Below are positions 1-5,990 of a stretch of 9,852 bases of DNA, one piece after another. The notes beneath the pieces were generated by a model, which searched no databases, was not told the DNA's origin, and saw only the letters and a list, made by a program, of their open reading frames with translations. The position numbers and the translations under genes were made by a program. The stretch is from Sabulitectum sp964604135 (GTDB lineage Bacteria; Fermentibacterota; Fermentibacteria; Fermentibacterales; JCC-6): the NCBI GenBank assembly GCA_964604135.1, contig CAZRXU010000098.1, positions 1-9,852 on the forward strand, in the 5' to 3' direction. Positions within the stretch are counted from its first letter, which is position 1; each line of letters opens with the position of its first letter.

Positions 1-131
1 CTTCATCAACAGGTGAGGTACTGTGGAACAGGTGCAATTCCTCCGGGAACACTGTTCCCAGCGGAGTTTACCTGATAATGGTCGAGTCTGATGACATTGA
101 CACTTACACCTCAAAGGTGGTTGTGAGGTAG
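1..131 (+). CDS. C-terminal end of a secreted protein with type IX-like sorting domain (partial)
   Basis: Only the last 42 codons are in the window (reading frame begins at base 3, TAG stop at 129-131). The readable tail contains SSGNTVPSGVYLIMVES and ends SKVVVR. This is the usual finish of a Por/type IX secretion C-terminal sorting domain: a G-rich turn, the strand SGVY(L/F)hhh, a short turn, and a last strand of the form Kvvv(L/R). In that family the domain directs the protein across the outer membrane and is normally cleaved on export. The N-terminal functional part lies outside the window, so the enzyme or adhesin it belongs to cannot be named. The gene is convergent with the ABC operon and is followed by a strong hairpin. 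The fold assignment rests on pattern only. Confidence 0.7.
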   Translation, partial: SSTGEVLWNRCNSSGNTVPSGVYLIMVESDDIDTYTSKVVVR

Positions 132-156
132 CAACCCCCTTCACCAGACCTTGAAC

Positions 157-188
157 AACCAGCCCCTGTCATTTGGCAGGGGCTGGTT
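157..188. terminator. Perfect 12-bp inverted repeat between convergent genes, probable bidirectional terminator
   Basis: AACCAGCCCCTG (157-168) and CAGGGGCTGGTT (177-188) are exact reverse complements around an 8-nt loop. The hairpin lies 26 bp after the stop of the plus-strand gene and about 120 bp beyond the end of the minus-strand ABC operon, where a shared terminator is expected. The stem is G/C-rich in the middle, but no long T run follows on either strand (TTCATCTTG on plus, TTGTTC on minus). Classical intrinsic termination is therefore likely but not certain. It could instead be an RNA-stabilising 3' hairpin. Confidence 0.65.
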
Positions 189-309
189 CATCTTGCACAG
201 CTTAAATCAGTACTGCACAAAATTCCGCATTTGTTCTGTTTTCTTCCTGATACCTGATTCTCCACTATTACAAAACGACTTGTTTCTGGCCACAGGTCGA
301 ATTCAATTC

Positions 310-1353
310 TCAGCCGGTTTTTCTGAACCTCAGCGTGGCTGTGGCAAGCAGTGCTGTACCGAGAAGAAGCATGGCCAGATAGTTAGGCCAGAGGATGCCA
401 AGACCATTCCCTTTAAGAAACAGATCACGAAGGATTGTCATCATGTATCGCATGGGATTGAAAAGTGTGAAGAACCTGATAACAGCAGGCATATTTGCTA
501 TGGGAAAGGCAAAGCCGGAAAGAAGAGATGCCGGGAAAATCACGAAGAAAGCGCTGAGCATGGCCTGCTGCTGTGTGCGGCTGACTGTTGAGATCAGAAG
601 CCCCATACCCAGTGTGTTCATAAGGTAGAGAACTGCTGCAAGAAGTAGCAGTGGCACACTTCCCTGCAGAGGGATGCTGAACCAGAACACAGCCACTGCT
701 GTTACAACCAGCACATTCACCATACCGATAACACCGAAAGGAAGAAGCTTGCCTACTATGAACTCCCACCTCTTCATGGGGGTTACCATGATCTGCTCCA
801 TGGTTCCTATTTCTACTTCTCTTACAACAGCCATACTGCTCAGTATCAATGTGATAACCATCACCATCATAGCGATAACGCCTGGTATGTAAAAATTCCT
901 GCTTTCAAGCATGGGGTTGTACCACGCCCTGGATTCGATGGCAACAGGAACCTGCTGATTCCTGCCCAGAATGGCAGCGGCATAACCGGCCGTTACCCCT
1001 GCAGACAATCCACGTGAACCGTCTGTTACAAACTGCATACTGCTGTTTTCATCTATAAGAATCATGGCCTGAACTTCACTCTGATCCATGGCGTACCACG
1101 CATCTCTGTAACTGCTTTTCCACACAGGAACAAAGATGCCCGACGCCACAAACTGATCTGCTACTGCCCTGGTTGCAGGCGTGTTGGCAAGGTCTACAAT
1201 CGCTGTATCCACGCTTTTTACATCGGTGGTTACTGCGTAGCCGAAAACCAGCGTCTGAAATATGGGCATTACAAGGATAACAATACGCATTCTGGGATCT
1301 CTCAGTGTCTGAAGCAGCTCTTTCTTCAACATGAATTTCAGTCTTTTGCTCAT
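310..1353 (-). CDS. ABC-2 type transporter permease (YbhR-like), last gene of efflux operon
   Basis: A 347-aa membrane subunit of an ABC-2 exporter. The N-terminal cytoplasmic helix (KKELLQTLRDPRMR) precedes a first membrane segment near residues 23-42. A periplasmic domain of about 120 residues follows, then five more hydrophobic segments starting near FYIPGVIAMMVMVITLIL. The intracellular stretch VVREVEIGTMEQIMVTPM is the coupling-helix signature of ABC-2 permeases (E.GT.E.l..tP). The motif STVSRTQQQAML and the tail with NPMRY and LFLKG resemble E. coli YbhR as I remember it, and its place as the last gene after a YbhS-like permease matches. The start ATG shares one base with the stop of the previous gene (TAATG), so translation is probably coupled. 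It is expected to pair with the other permease as a heterodimeric channel. The substrate cannot be read from the sequence; drugs or other amphiphiles are typical of the family. Confidence 0.9.
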   Translation of the reverse strand: MSKRLKFMLKKELLQTLRDPRMRIVILVMPIFQTLVFGYAVTTDVKSVDTAIVDLANTPATRAVADQFVASGIFVPVWKSSYRDAWYAMDQSEVQAMILIDENSSMQFVTDGSRGLSAGVTAGYAAAILGRNQQVPVAIESRAWYNPMLESRNFYIPGVIAMMVMVITLILSSMAVVREVEIGTMEQIMVTPMKRWEFIVGKLLPFGVIGMVNVLVVTAVAVFWFSIPLQGSVPLLLLAAVLYLMNTLGMGLLISTVSRTQQQAMLSAFFVIFPASLLSGFAFPIANMPAVIRFFTLFNPMRYMMTILRDLFLKGNGLGILWPNYLAMLLLGTALLATATLRFRKTG

Positions 1354-2441
1354 TACCTGCCGTCCAGATTCAGTTTTAGCTTTTTCATGGTTGCAGCCAG
1401 AATAACCACTGTAAACAGCGCAAGAAACACCAGTTCTTTCGATGGAGCAGCGCCCCAGGTACCCTTCAGGAAAATGGTTCTGAGGAGAGACACGAAGTAC
1501 GTGGCTGGAATCAGTTTTGTGATCGCCGTTACCACGCCTGGCATTGCCTTTATGTCGTAAACGAATCCGGACAGAATAAAGCCCGGCAGAAAGGTGATTA
1601 TCAGAGAAAGCTGGCTGGCCAGAAGCTGGCTTTTCGCCCCGGTGCTTATAAGAACACCCACAGAAAGAGTTGTAAGAAGAAAAACAGCACTTACCCCTGC
1701 GAGTGCCAGAAGGCTTCCGTTAAGGGGTACCCCGAACAGGAACAATGCCATTACCACTGCCACCACAACATCTATAACGCCAATAGCATAGTAGGGAACC
1801 AGTTTACCCAGTATGAACTCCGCCTTTCGAATTGGCGTTGATATCAGCTGTTCCATTGTGCCGTTCTCCCACTCTCTTGCAACACACAGAGAGGTAAGCA
1901 TTGCTGCTATTACATTCACAATGATGGCGATCAGGCCGGGAATAATAGACCAGGTGGTATCCATGGCCGGGTTGTAAGCTGTGATAATACTCACACCTGA
2001 AGACTGAGCTTCATTCTTCACAATACCACCGGCGTACATAATCGAGAGCCTTGCCATGTTGGAATCGCTGCCGTCTACAAGAAGCTGCACAGCCTGCGGC
2101 TGGTGCTCTGCTATCTTTTCCGCGTAGTCAGGAGGAATAACAAGAACTGCAGTTGCATGACCCGATTGAATTATGTCTTCAGTCTCCCGCTGAGAATGGC
2201 ATACACCGGCAGGTTGAAAGGCCTTTGAATTCGTAAAATCACGGATCAAATCCCGAGAGGCTGCTGTACGGCTTTGGTCCCACACTGCCAGAGGTACATC
2301 TTCCACATTAAGAGACAGTCCATAACCAAAAAGAACAAGAAGCAGAACCGGTATTGCAATACCCATGGCCAGACTTCTGGGGTCCCTTAAAACATGTATG
2401 GTCTCCTTTTTTGCTATGGCACTGAAACGCTGTTTGTTCAT
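1353..2441 (-). CDS. ABC-2 type transporter permease (YbhS-like)
   Basis: A 362-aa inner-membrane permease. The N-terminal amphipathic part KKETIHVLRDPRS leads into a membrane segment at about residues 24-44. A large extracytoplasmic domain with LLVDGSDSNMARL follows, then five further membrane spans beginning at WSIIPGLIAIIVNVI. VAREWENGTMEQLISTPI is the conserved ABC-2 loop that contacts the ATPases. VAREWE.GTME, KL.PYY.IG and IPA.YFVS closely resemble E. coli YbhS, from memory. The ATG lies inside ATGA, overlapping the stop of the ATPase 2 gene by 4 bp, with a GGAG ribosome-binding site 7 nt upstream; this supports the start. With the downstream permease it likely forms the transmembrane pore fed by the lipoprotein adaptor encoded earlier in the operon. 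The substrate is unknown. Confidence 0.92.
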   Translation of the reverse strand: MNKQRFSAIAKKETIHVLRDPRSLAMGIAIPVLLLVLFGYGLSLNVEDVPLAVWDQSRTAASRDLIRDFTNSKAFQPAGVCHSQRETEDIIQSGHATAVLVIPPDYAEKIAEHQPQAVQLLVDGSDSNMARLSIMYAGGIVKNEAQSSGVSIITAYNPAMDTTWSIIPGLIAIIVNVIAAMLTSLCVAREWENGTMEQLISTPIRKAEFILGKLVPYYAIGVIDVVVAVVMALFLFGVPLNGSLLALAGVSAVFLLTTLSVGVLISTGAKSQLLASQLSLIITFLPGFILSGFVYDIKAMPGVVTAITKLIPATYFVSLLRTIFLKGTWGAAPSKELVFLALFTVVILAATMKKLKLNLDGR

Positions 2442-3178
2442 TTTCTGTCTCCTGCCTGCTGAACAAGAGAAACAAACACATCTTCAAGTGTGTCCCTGCC
2501 GTTATTGCGCTTCAACTCATCGGGAGAACCAAGTGCGATTACCCTGCCTGCCCTCATTATGGAAAGGCGGTCACAGTACTCTGCTTCCATCATGTAGTGT
2601 GTGGTAACAAAAACAGTTGTGCCGTCATCAGACTTTGCCCTTATTGTTTCCCAGAACTTTCGCCTGCTTACAGGGTCAACCCCTGACGTTGGCTCGTCAA
2701 GAAACAGAATGTCCGGATTGTGCATAACTGCACTAGCAAGTGACAGCTGCTGCTTCCAGCCCACAGGAAGGCTGCCTGTCATTTTCTTTTCTCTGCCTGC
2801 AAGTCCGGCACTCTCAATAGCCCTGTTCACCGCATCTTTCCTGTTCTTCACGCCGTATATGCCCGCAAAGAAGTTCAGGTTTTCTTCTACGGTCAGGTCA
2901 TCGTACAGAGAAAACTTCTGACTCATGTAGCCAATAAACGATTTTACCTTCTCAGGTGCTCTGGAAATATCAACGCCGCCTACAATACCCCTGCCCGATG
3001 TTGGCTTGAGAATACCGCACAGCATTCTTATAGTTGTGGATTTACCGGCACCGTTGGCACCCAGAAAACCGAATATCTCACCTCTGTTTACCGAGAACGA
3101 AATATCGTCTACCGCTGTGAAGTCACCAAACTTTCTGGTGAGGTTTTCAAGTATTACTGCATAGTTTTTCTTAGTCAT
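2438..3178 (-). CDS. ABC transporter ATP-binding protein 2 (corresponds to C-terminal half of YbhF)
   Basis: A 246-aa nucleotide-binding subunit. Motifs in order: Walker A GANGAGKST (40-48), Q-loop YMSQKFSLY (84-92), signature region LPVGWKQQL (137-145), Walker B ILFLDEPTSGVD (157-168), and switch histidine in TTHYMMEAE (H194). The signature LSGGQ is replaced by LPVGW, so this subunit should contribute a poor C-loop to the ATP site it shares with ATPase 1; its own Walker A, Walker B and H-loop are intact. The C-terminal half of E. coli YbhF has a similar LPLGF, as I recall, so the change looks like a family trait rather than decay. I chose the ATG at 3178, which overlaps the previous gene's stop by 8 bp. 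An in-frame TTG at 3202, preceded by GAGG, is a possible alternative adding 8 residues. The paired genes imply a heterodimeric ATPase. Confidence 0.92.
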   Translation of the reverse strand: MTKKNYAVILENLTRKFGDFTAVDDISFSVNRGEIFGFLGANGAGKSTTIRMLCGILKPTSGRGIVGGVDISRAPEKVKSFIGYMSQKFSLYDDLTVEENLNFFAGIYGVKNRKDAVNRAIESAGLAGREKKMTGSLPVGWKQQLSLASAVMHNPDILFLDEPTSGVDPVSRRKFWETIRAKSDDGTTVFVTTHYMMEAEYCDRLSIMRAGRVIALGSPDELKRNNGRDTLEDVFVSLVQQAGDRK

Positions 3179-4073
3179 ATACTGTTTCCGATAGGTAAAC
3201 AAAGGCGTCCTCTACTGAACCTTTCTGTTTTGTTATCTGTACCGGTCTTTTAACAGCTCTTCTTATGTCTTCTTCCGTTATATCGCCCATTACATGAACC
3301 TGCGAGCCAAAAACTGTGGAGACTGCCCTGGTCTCTGATGAGAGAAGGTTGGATTCTTCAAACGGGCTGCCCGACTTGAATTTGTAAACACCGCCTGGAA
3401 TCAGGCTTACAATCTCGTCAGGTGTTCCCCTTGCTGTTATCTCGCCTTTGTTCATGAATACCAGTCGATGACACCTTTCCGCTTCATCGAGATAAGCTGT
3501 GGTCATGATAATGGTAAGACCTTCATCAACCAGCTTGTAAAGAAGGCTCCAGAATTCCTTCCTCGATACCGGGTCTACCCCGTTTGTGGGTTCATCAAGC
3601 AGCAGAAGCTCCGGTGTGTGTACAAGGGCACAGGCCAGACCCAGTTTCTGTTTCATACCGCCTGAAAGCTTACCTGCCGGTCTCTTTCTGAACTGTGTTA
3701 GGTTGCTCCAGTCCAGAAGTTTCTTTATTCCTGGTTCCTGCTGCTTCCTCTCTACACCGTACATGTCTGCGTAAAACCTTATGTTCTCTTCAACTGAAAG
3801 ATCCTGGTAAAGACCGAAACGCTGACTCATGTATGCTATTCTGTCGTGTATTCTCTCTCTGTTCGATGTTGTGTTCATACCCAGAATTTCAGCTGATCCA
3901 CTGTCGGGTGCAAGTATGGCTGCAAGAATTCTCATTACAGTGGTCTTCCCCGCTCCGTCTGGCCCCACCAGCCCGAATACCTCACCTTTTGTTACCTCAA
4001 AAGAGATTTTTTTTACAGCCTGAACTTCCTGAAAGTGTTTCGTCAAATTGTTAACTCTGACAATCACCGACAT
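3171..4073 (-). CDS. ABC transporter ATP-binding protein 1 (corresponds to N-terminal half of YbhF)
   Basis: A 300-aa nucleotide-binding subunit. Walker A is GPDGAGKTT (37-45), the Q-loop YMSQRFGLY (81-89), the signature LSGGMKQKL (136-144), and Walker B LLLLDEPTNGVD (156-167). The switch position, normally histidine, is alanine (TTAYLDEAE, A193), which should impair hydrolysis at its own site. The unusual GPDGAGKTT, with D in place of the common N, also occurs in the N-terminal half of E. coli YbhF, as I recall, where the switch residue is also not histidine. About 80 residues after the ATPase core (from about 220) form a C-terminal extension ending SVEDAFVYLSE, as is common in drug-exporter ATPases. 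The gene starts in TGATG, sharing one base with the stop of the adaptor gene. It is expected to dimerise with ATPase 2 and to drive the two ABC-2 permeases. Confidence 0.92.
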   Translation of the reverse strand: MSVIVRVNNLTKHFQEVQAVKKISFEVTKGEVFGLVGPDGAGKTTVMRILAAILAPDSGSAEILGMNTTSNRERIHDRIAYMSQRFGLYQDLSVEENIRFYADMYGVERKQQEPGIKKLLDWSNLTQFRKRPAGKLSGGMKQKLGLACALVHTPELLLLDEPTNGVDPVSRKEFWSLLYKLVDEGLTIIMTTAYLDEAERCHRLVFMNKGEITARGTPDEIVSLIPGGVYKFKSGSPFEESNLLSSETRAVSTVFGSQVHVMGDITEEDIRRAVKRPVQITKQKGSVEDAFVYLSETVYD

Positions 4074-5026
4074 CAGAGGCTGATCTCCACATCCACCGGC
4101 ATTCCTGCCCTAAACACGAAATCCGGATTGGGAACAGTTGCTTCAACCCGGTAAACCAGACTGGTTCTTCCCTCGCGGGTTTCCACCTGCGACGGTGTGA
4201 ATTCCGCCTGGCTCGCAATGTGTGTAACTCTGCCTGTTGCAGTCTTACCGGTTTCGTCTGCAGAGTCTGCAGTTACGGTAACGATACTGCCTGTTTCAAC
4301 AGCTGTAAGACAGGGCTCGGAAATGTAGAATACTGCCTTTACCGTATCCATTGCTGCTACTGTAACCATGGTCATTCCCGGTGCGGTGTTCTCGCCCTCT
4401 TCGATGTTTGTTCCGGTTACTGTTCCGGAAAGAGGAGAGGCTATTGCAGTCCACTCAAGACGCTGCAGTGCCAGTTCTCTGGCAGCTTCCGCCAGCTCTA
4501 CCGCAGCTTCAGCAGCTTCAATCTCGGAAGACCTGGCTCCCTCTACAGCCAGTGAGTACACCTGGCTAGCAGCTGTAAGCCGCGTTTGAGCCTGAACAGC
4601 AGCAGTTTCTGCAGCCTGCAGCATCTGGCCGGAAACTGCTCCGGCCGAGAAGAGCTCTCTGGCTCTTGAAAGATCTTCTGCAGTTTGATTTCTGGCAGCA
4701 CGGGCCGCTTCAACCTCTGACGATGCTGTGATTATCTGCTGCTGCCTGGTTCCGGCAACAAGAGTCTGAAGGTTTGCCTCGGCCATTGCAAGTGACGCGT
4801 CCTTCTGGGCAAGGGCAATAGAGTACTCTGTTCGGTCTATTTTTACAAGAATCTGCCCCTGTTGAATCATGTCACCCTGATCAACCATCCGCTGTTCCAC
4901 TGTGCCGCCGACTCTGGCGGAAATTTTTACGTCAACGATCTCTATTGTTCCGGGAAAAAGGTTGTCGCTGCCACCACCGCATGCAAGTGCAAGGAGAATC
5001 GGCAGCATAAGCATTGTTCTGTTCAT
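4073..5026 (-). CDS. HlyD-family membrane fusion lipoprotein (YbhG-like periplasmic adaptor)
   Basis: A 317-aa efflux adaptor. The N terminus MNRTMLMLPILLALAC is a lipoprotein signal peptide with a PROSITE-type lipobox ending at C16, so the mature protein is probably lipid-anchored. A biotinyl-lipoyl half-motif follows (SARVGGTVEQRMVDQGD), then a long alanine- and glutamate-rich coiled-coil hairpin (about residues 65-190). The second lipoyl half comes next (ASPLSGTVTGTNIEEGE), then a beta-barrel/membrane-proximal part. The segment AEFTPSQVETREGRTSLVYR matches the corresponding part of E. coli YbhG well, from memory. YbhG keeps a membrane anchor rather than a lipobox, so anchoring may differ here. 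The start is supported by GAGGAG 6 nt upstream, lying within the end of the regulator gene; only 2 bp separate the two genes. It should link the inner-membrane ABC pump to an outer-membrane exit duct, but no TolC-like gene is in the window. Confidence 0.92.
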   Translation of the reverse strand: MNRTMLMLPILLALACGGGSDNLFPGTIEIVDVKISARVGGTVEQRMVDQGDMIQQGQILVKIDRTEYSIALAQKDASLAMAEANLQTLVAGTRQQQIITASSEVEAARAARNQTAEDLSRARELFSAGAVSGQMLQAAETAAVQAQTRLTAASQVYSLAVEGARSSEIEAAEAAVELAEAARELALQRLEWTAIASPLSGTVTGTNIEEGENTAPGMTMVTVAAMDTVKAVFYISEPCLTAVETGSIVTVTADSADETGKTATGRVTHIASQAEFTPSQVETREGRTSLVYRVEATVPNPDFVFRAGMPVDVEISL

Positions 5027-5028
5027 TT

Positions 5029-5631
5029 CTATCTCCTCACTATTCCGCTGTATATGATATCTCCAAGTGCTTCAGCAATCTCGGCAGGTGTAACAGGCCC
5101 CGGGTTTTCAGGGTTCAACTGCTGCCGCATTTCTGCAGTAAGAGAAAGTGTGAACACCGCCCCGGTTACCAGAAACTGAAGAGTAACAGGATCGACACTT
5201 CTAAAAGAACCTTCTTCCACGCCCATTGTTACCATAGAGCGTATGGTGTCCATGAACTTCCTTATTCCCTGAAGACCTTCTTTCGGCAGTGTTTTGCCGT
5301 TGCCTGCTATCTCCCGAAGAATTATTGAAGGCGTTAACCTGTTTTCAGCAGCATTTTCAGCAACTCCGGTAAGCATGGCAGCAACTGTTTCCGGTGCCGT
5401 ATTTGTAGCTTCAATTGCTTTCAGCAGGGCATCGTGCATACCCTTCTGCCCTCTTAGAACAACACGCCTGTAAAGCTCTTCCTTGTCACCAATGCGGTAG
5501 TACAGCATAGCTTTGTTAATTCCTGCCCGCCTGGCAATTTCATCGACTCTGGCCCCGCTAAAGCCCTTTTCCGCAAATTCCTCGGCTGCCGCGTCTAGTA
5601 TAGATTTTTCATCCATCTTCTTTGTGGACAT
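5029..5631 (-). CDS. TetR/AcrR-family transcriptional repressor, probable autoregulator of the efflux operon
   Basis: A 200-aa one-domain regulator of typical TetR length. Residues about 8-55 form the DNA-binding domain: ILDAAAEEFAEKGF, then the helix-turn-helix VDEIARRAGINKAMLYYRIG, then DKEELYRRV. The remaining helical part is the ligand-binding and dimerisation domain and is variable, so the inducer cannot be predicted. It leads the operon of adaptor, two ATPases and two permeases, as CecR leads the ybhG-F-S-R genes in E. coli. I do not claim CecR orthology from the C-terminal part. The ATG at 5631 has an ideal GGAGG 4 nt upstream. A perfect-consensus promoter and a 27-bp palindrome lie directly upstream, the classic arrangement for a TetR protein repressing its own operon until a ligand releases it. 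Confidence 0.93.
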   Translation of the reverse strand: MSTKKMDEKSILDAAAEEFAEKGFSGARVDEIARRAGINKAMLYYRIGDKEELYRRVVLRGQKGMHDALLKAIEATNTAPETVAAMLTGVAENAAENRLTPSIILREIAGNGKTLPKEGLQGIRKFMDTIRSMVTMGVEEGSFRSVDPVTLQFLVTGAVFTLSLTAEMRQQLNPENPGPVTPAEIAEALGDIIYSGIVRR

Positions 5632-5642
5632 TTTTCCTCCAC

Positions 5643-5669
5643 TAACTATTTGGTCTAACCATTTAGTTA
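5643..5669. promoter_or_regulatory. 27-bp palindromic operator, likely binding site of the adjacent TetR protein
   Basis: The site reads TAACTA-N2-TGGT-N3-ACCA-N2-TAGTTA with exact symmetry about base 5656: 20 of 27 positions are paired, and the seven others are the spacers. It lies between the -10 box and the ribosome-binding site of the TetR gene and covers the predicted transcription start. A bound dimer would block RNA polymerase. TetR-family operators are typically 15-30 bp palindromes in this place. Binding by this particular protein is inferred from position. Confidence 0.85.
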
Positions 5670-5698
5670 ATTATAAAAAGACCATCTCTTTCTGTCAA
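5670..5698 (-). promoter_or_regulatory. Consensus sigma-70 promoter of the TetR-efflux operon
   Basis: On the minus strand TTGACA (5698-5693) is followed after exactly 17 bp by TATAAT (5675-5670). Both hexamers match the consensus at all six positions. Transcription should begin near 5663, giving a leader of about 32 nt before the TetR start codon. Such a strong core promoter fits a tightly repressed operon, because the palindrome immediately downstream would hold it silent. Confidence 0.9.
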
Positions 5699-5750
5699 TG
5701 GCCTGACCTTTCCCGGCAATCTCACACTGCTCAATACTGAAATCATATAT

Positions 5751-5770
5751 CGTAAATACGAGTTTTTACG
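5751..5770. promoter_or_regulatory. Imperfect 20-bp dyad in the divergent intergenic region, possible operator
   Basis: CGTAAA-N8-TTTACG, with inner symmetric AC and GT (CGTAAAnACnnGTnTTTACG), gives 16 of 20 symmetric positions. It lies between the TetR promoter and the propeller-gene promoter, about 50 bp upstream of the former and 120 bp upstream of the latter. It is not repeated in front of the second propeller gene, so if functional it is not part of the duplicated leader. The rest of 5700-5845 holds nothing else I can name. Confidence 0.3.
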
Positions 5771-5892
5771 GCAGTACTGTCTGTATTAGTGCACGCACAG
5801 AGATACATACTTTTCTCCGCTATATTTTAGGGAAATAACATTGATGTTCTCTACCTGCTGAATTGTTTACATTGCTATTTCATTTGTTATCA

Positions 5893-5921
5893 TTGACTTT
5901 TATCGGTGATAGCTTGATATT
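5893..5921 (+). promoter_or_regulatory. Putative promoter of propeller gene copy 1
   Basis: TTGACT (5893-5898) is followed after 17 bp by GATATT (5916-5921). The -35 matches at five of six positions and the -10 at four of six. The same pair with the same spacing occurs upstream of copy 2, in leaders that have otherwise diverged, and this conservation is the main support. The -35 sits inside a dyad, ATCATTG (5889-5895) and CGGTGAT (5904-5910). Its arms still pair as RNA through G-U and match perfectly in copy 2. The expected leader is about 60 nt. Confidence 0.5.
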
Positions 5922-5990
5922 TTGTATCTGTCAACAAATTGTTACCAGCTACGCAGACAGGCGGTCAGGCTGATGCTGGAGGGGGTTATC

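Noticed and set aside
151..591. Plus-strand open frame over the hairpin and the end of the ABC permease gene
   Set aside because: It overlaps a well supported permease gene antisense, its composition is cysteine-rich and unlike a real protein, and the start lies in the terminator hairpin.
3179..3202. TTG at 3202 as start of ATPase 2
   Set aside because: A GAGG lies upstream, but the extra eight residues are not typical of the family. The ATG at 3178 gives the normal N terminus and the usual short overlap. Kept as an alternative only.
5922..5990. Upstream in-frame extension of propeller copy 1 (23 residues before the signal peptide)
   Set aside because: It would bury the signal peptide and overlaps the -10 region. 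Copy 2 uses the equivalent of ATG 5991, with a good ribosome-binding site in both.
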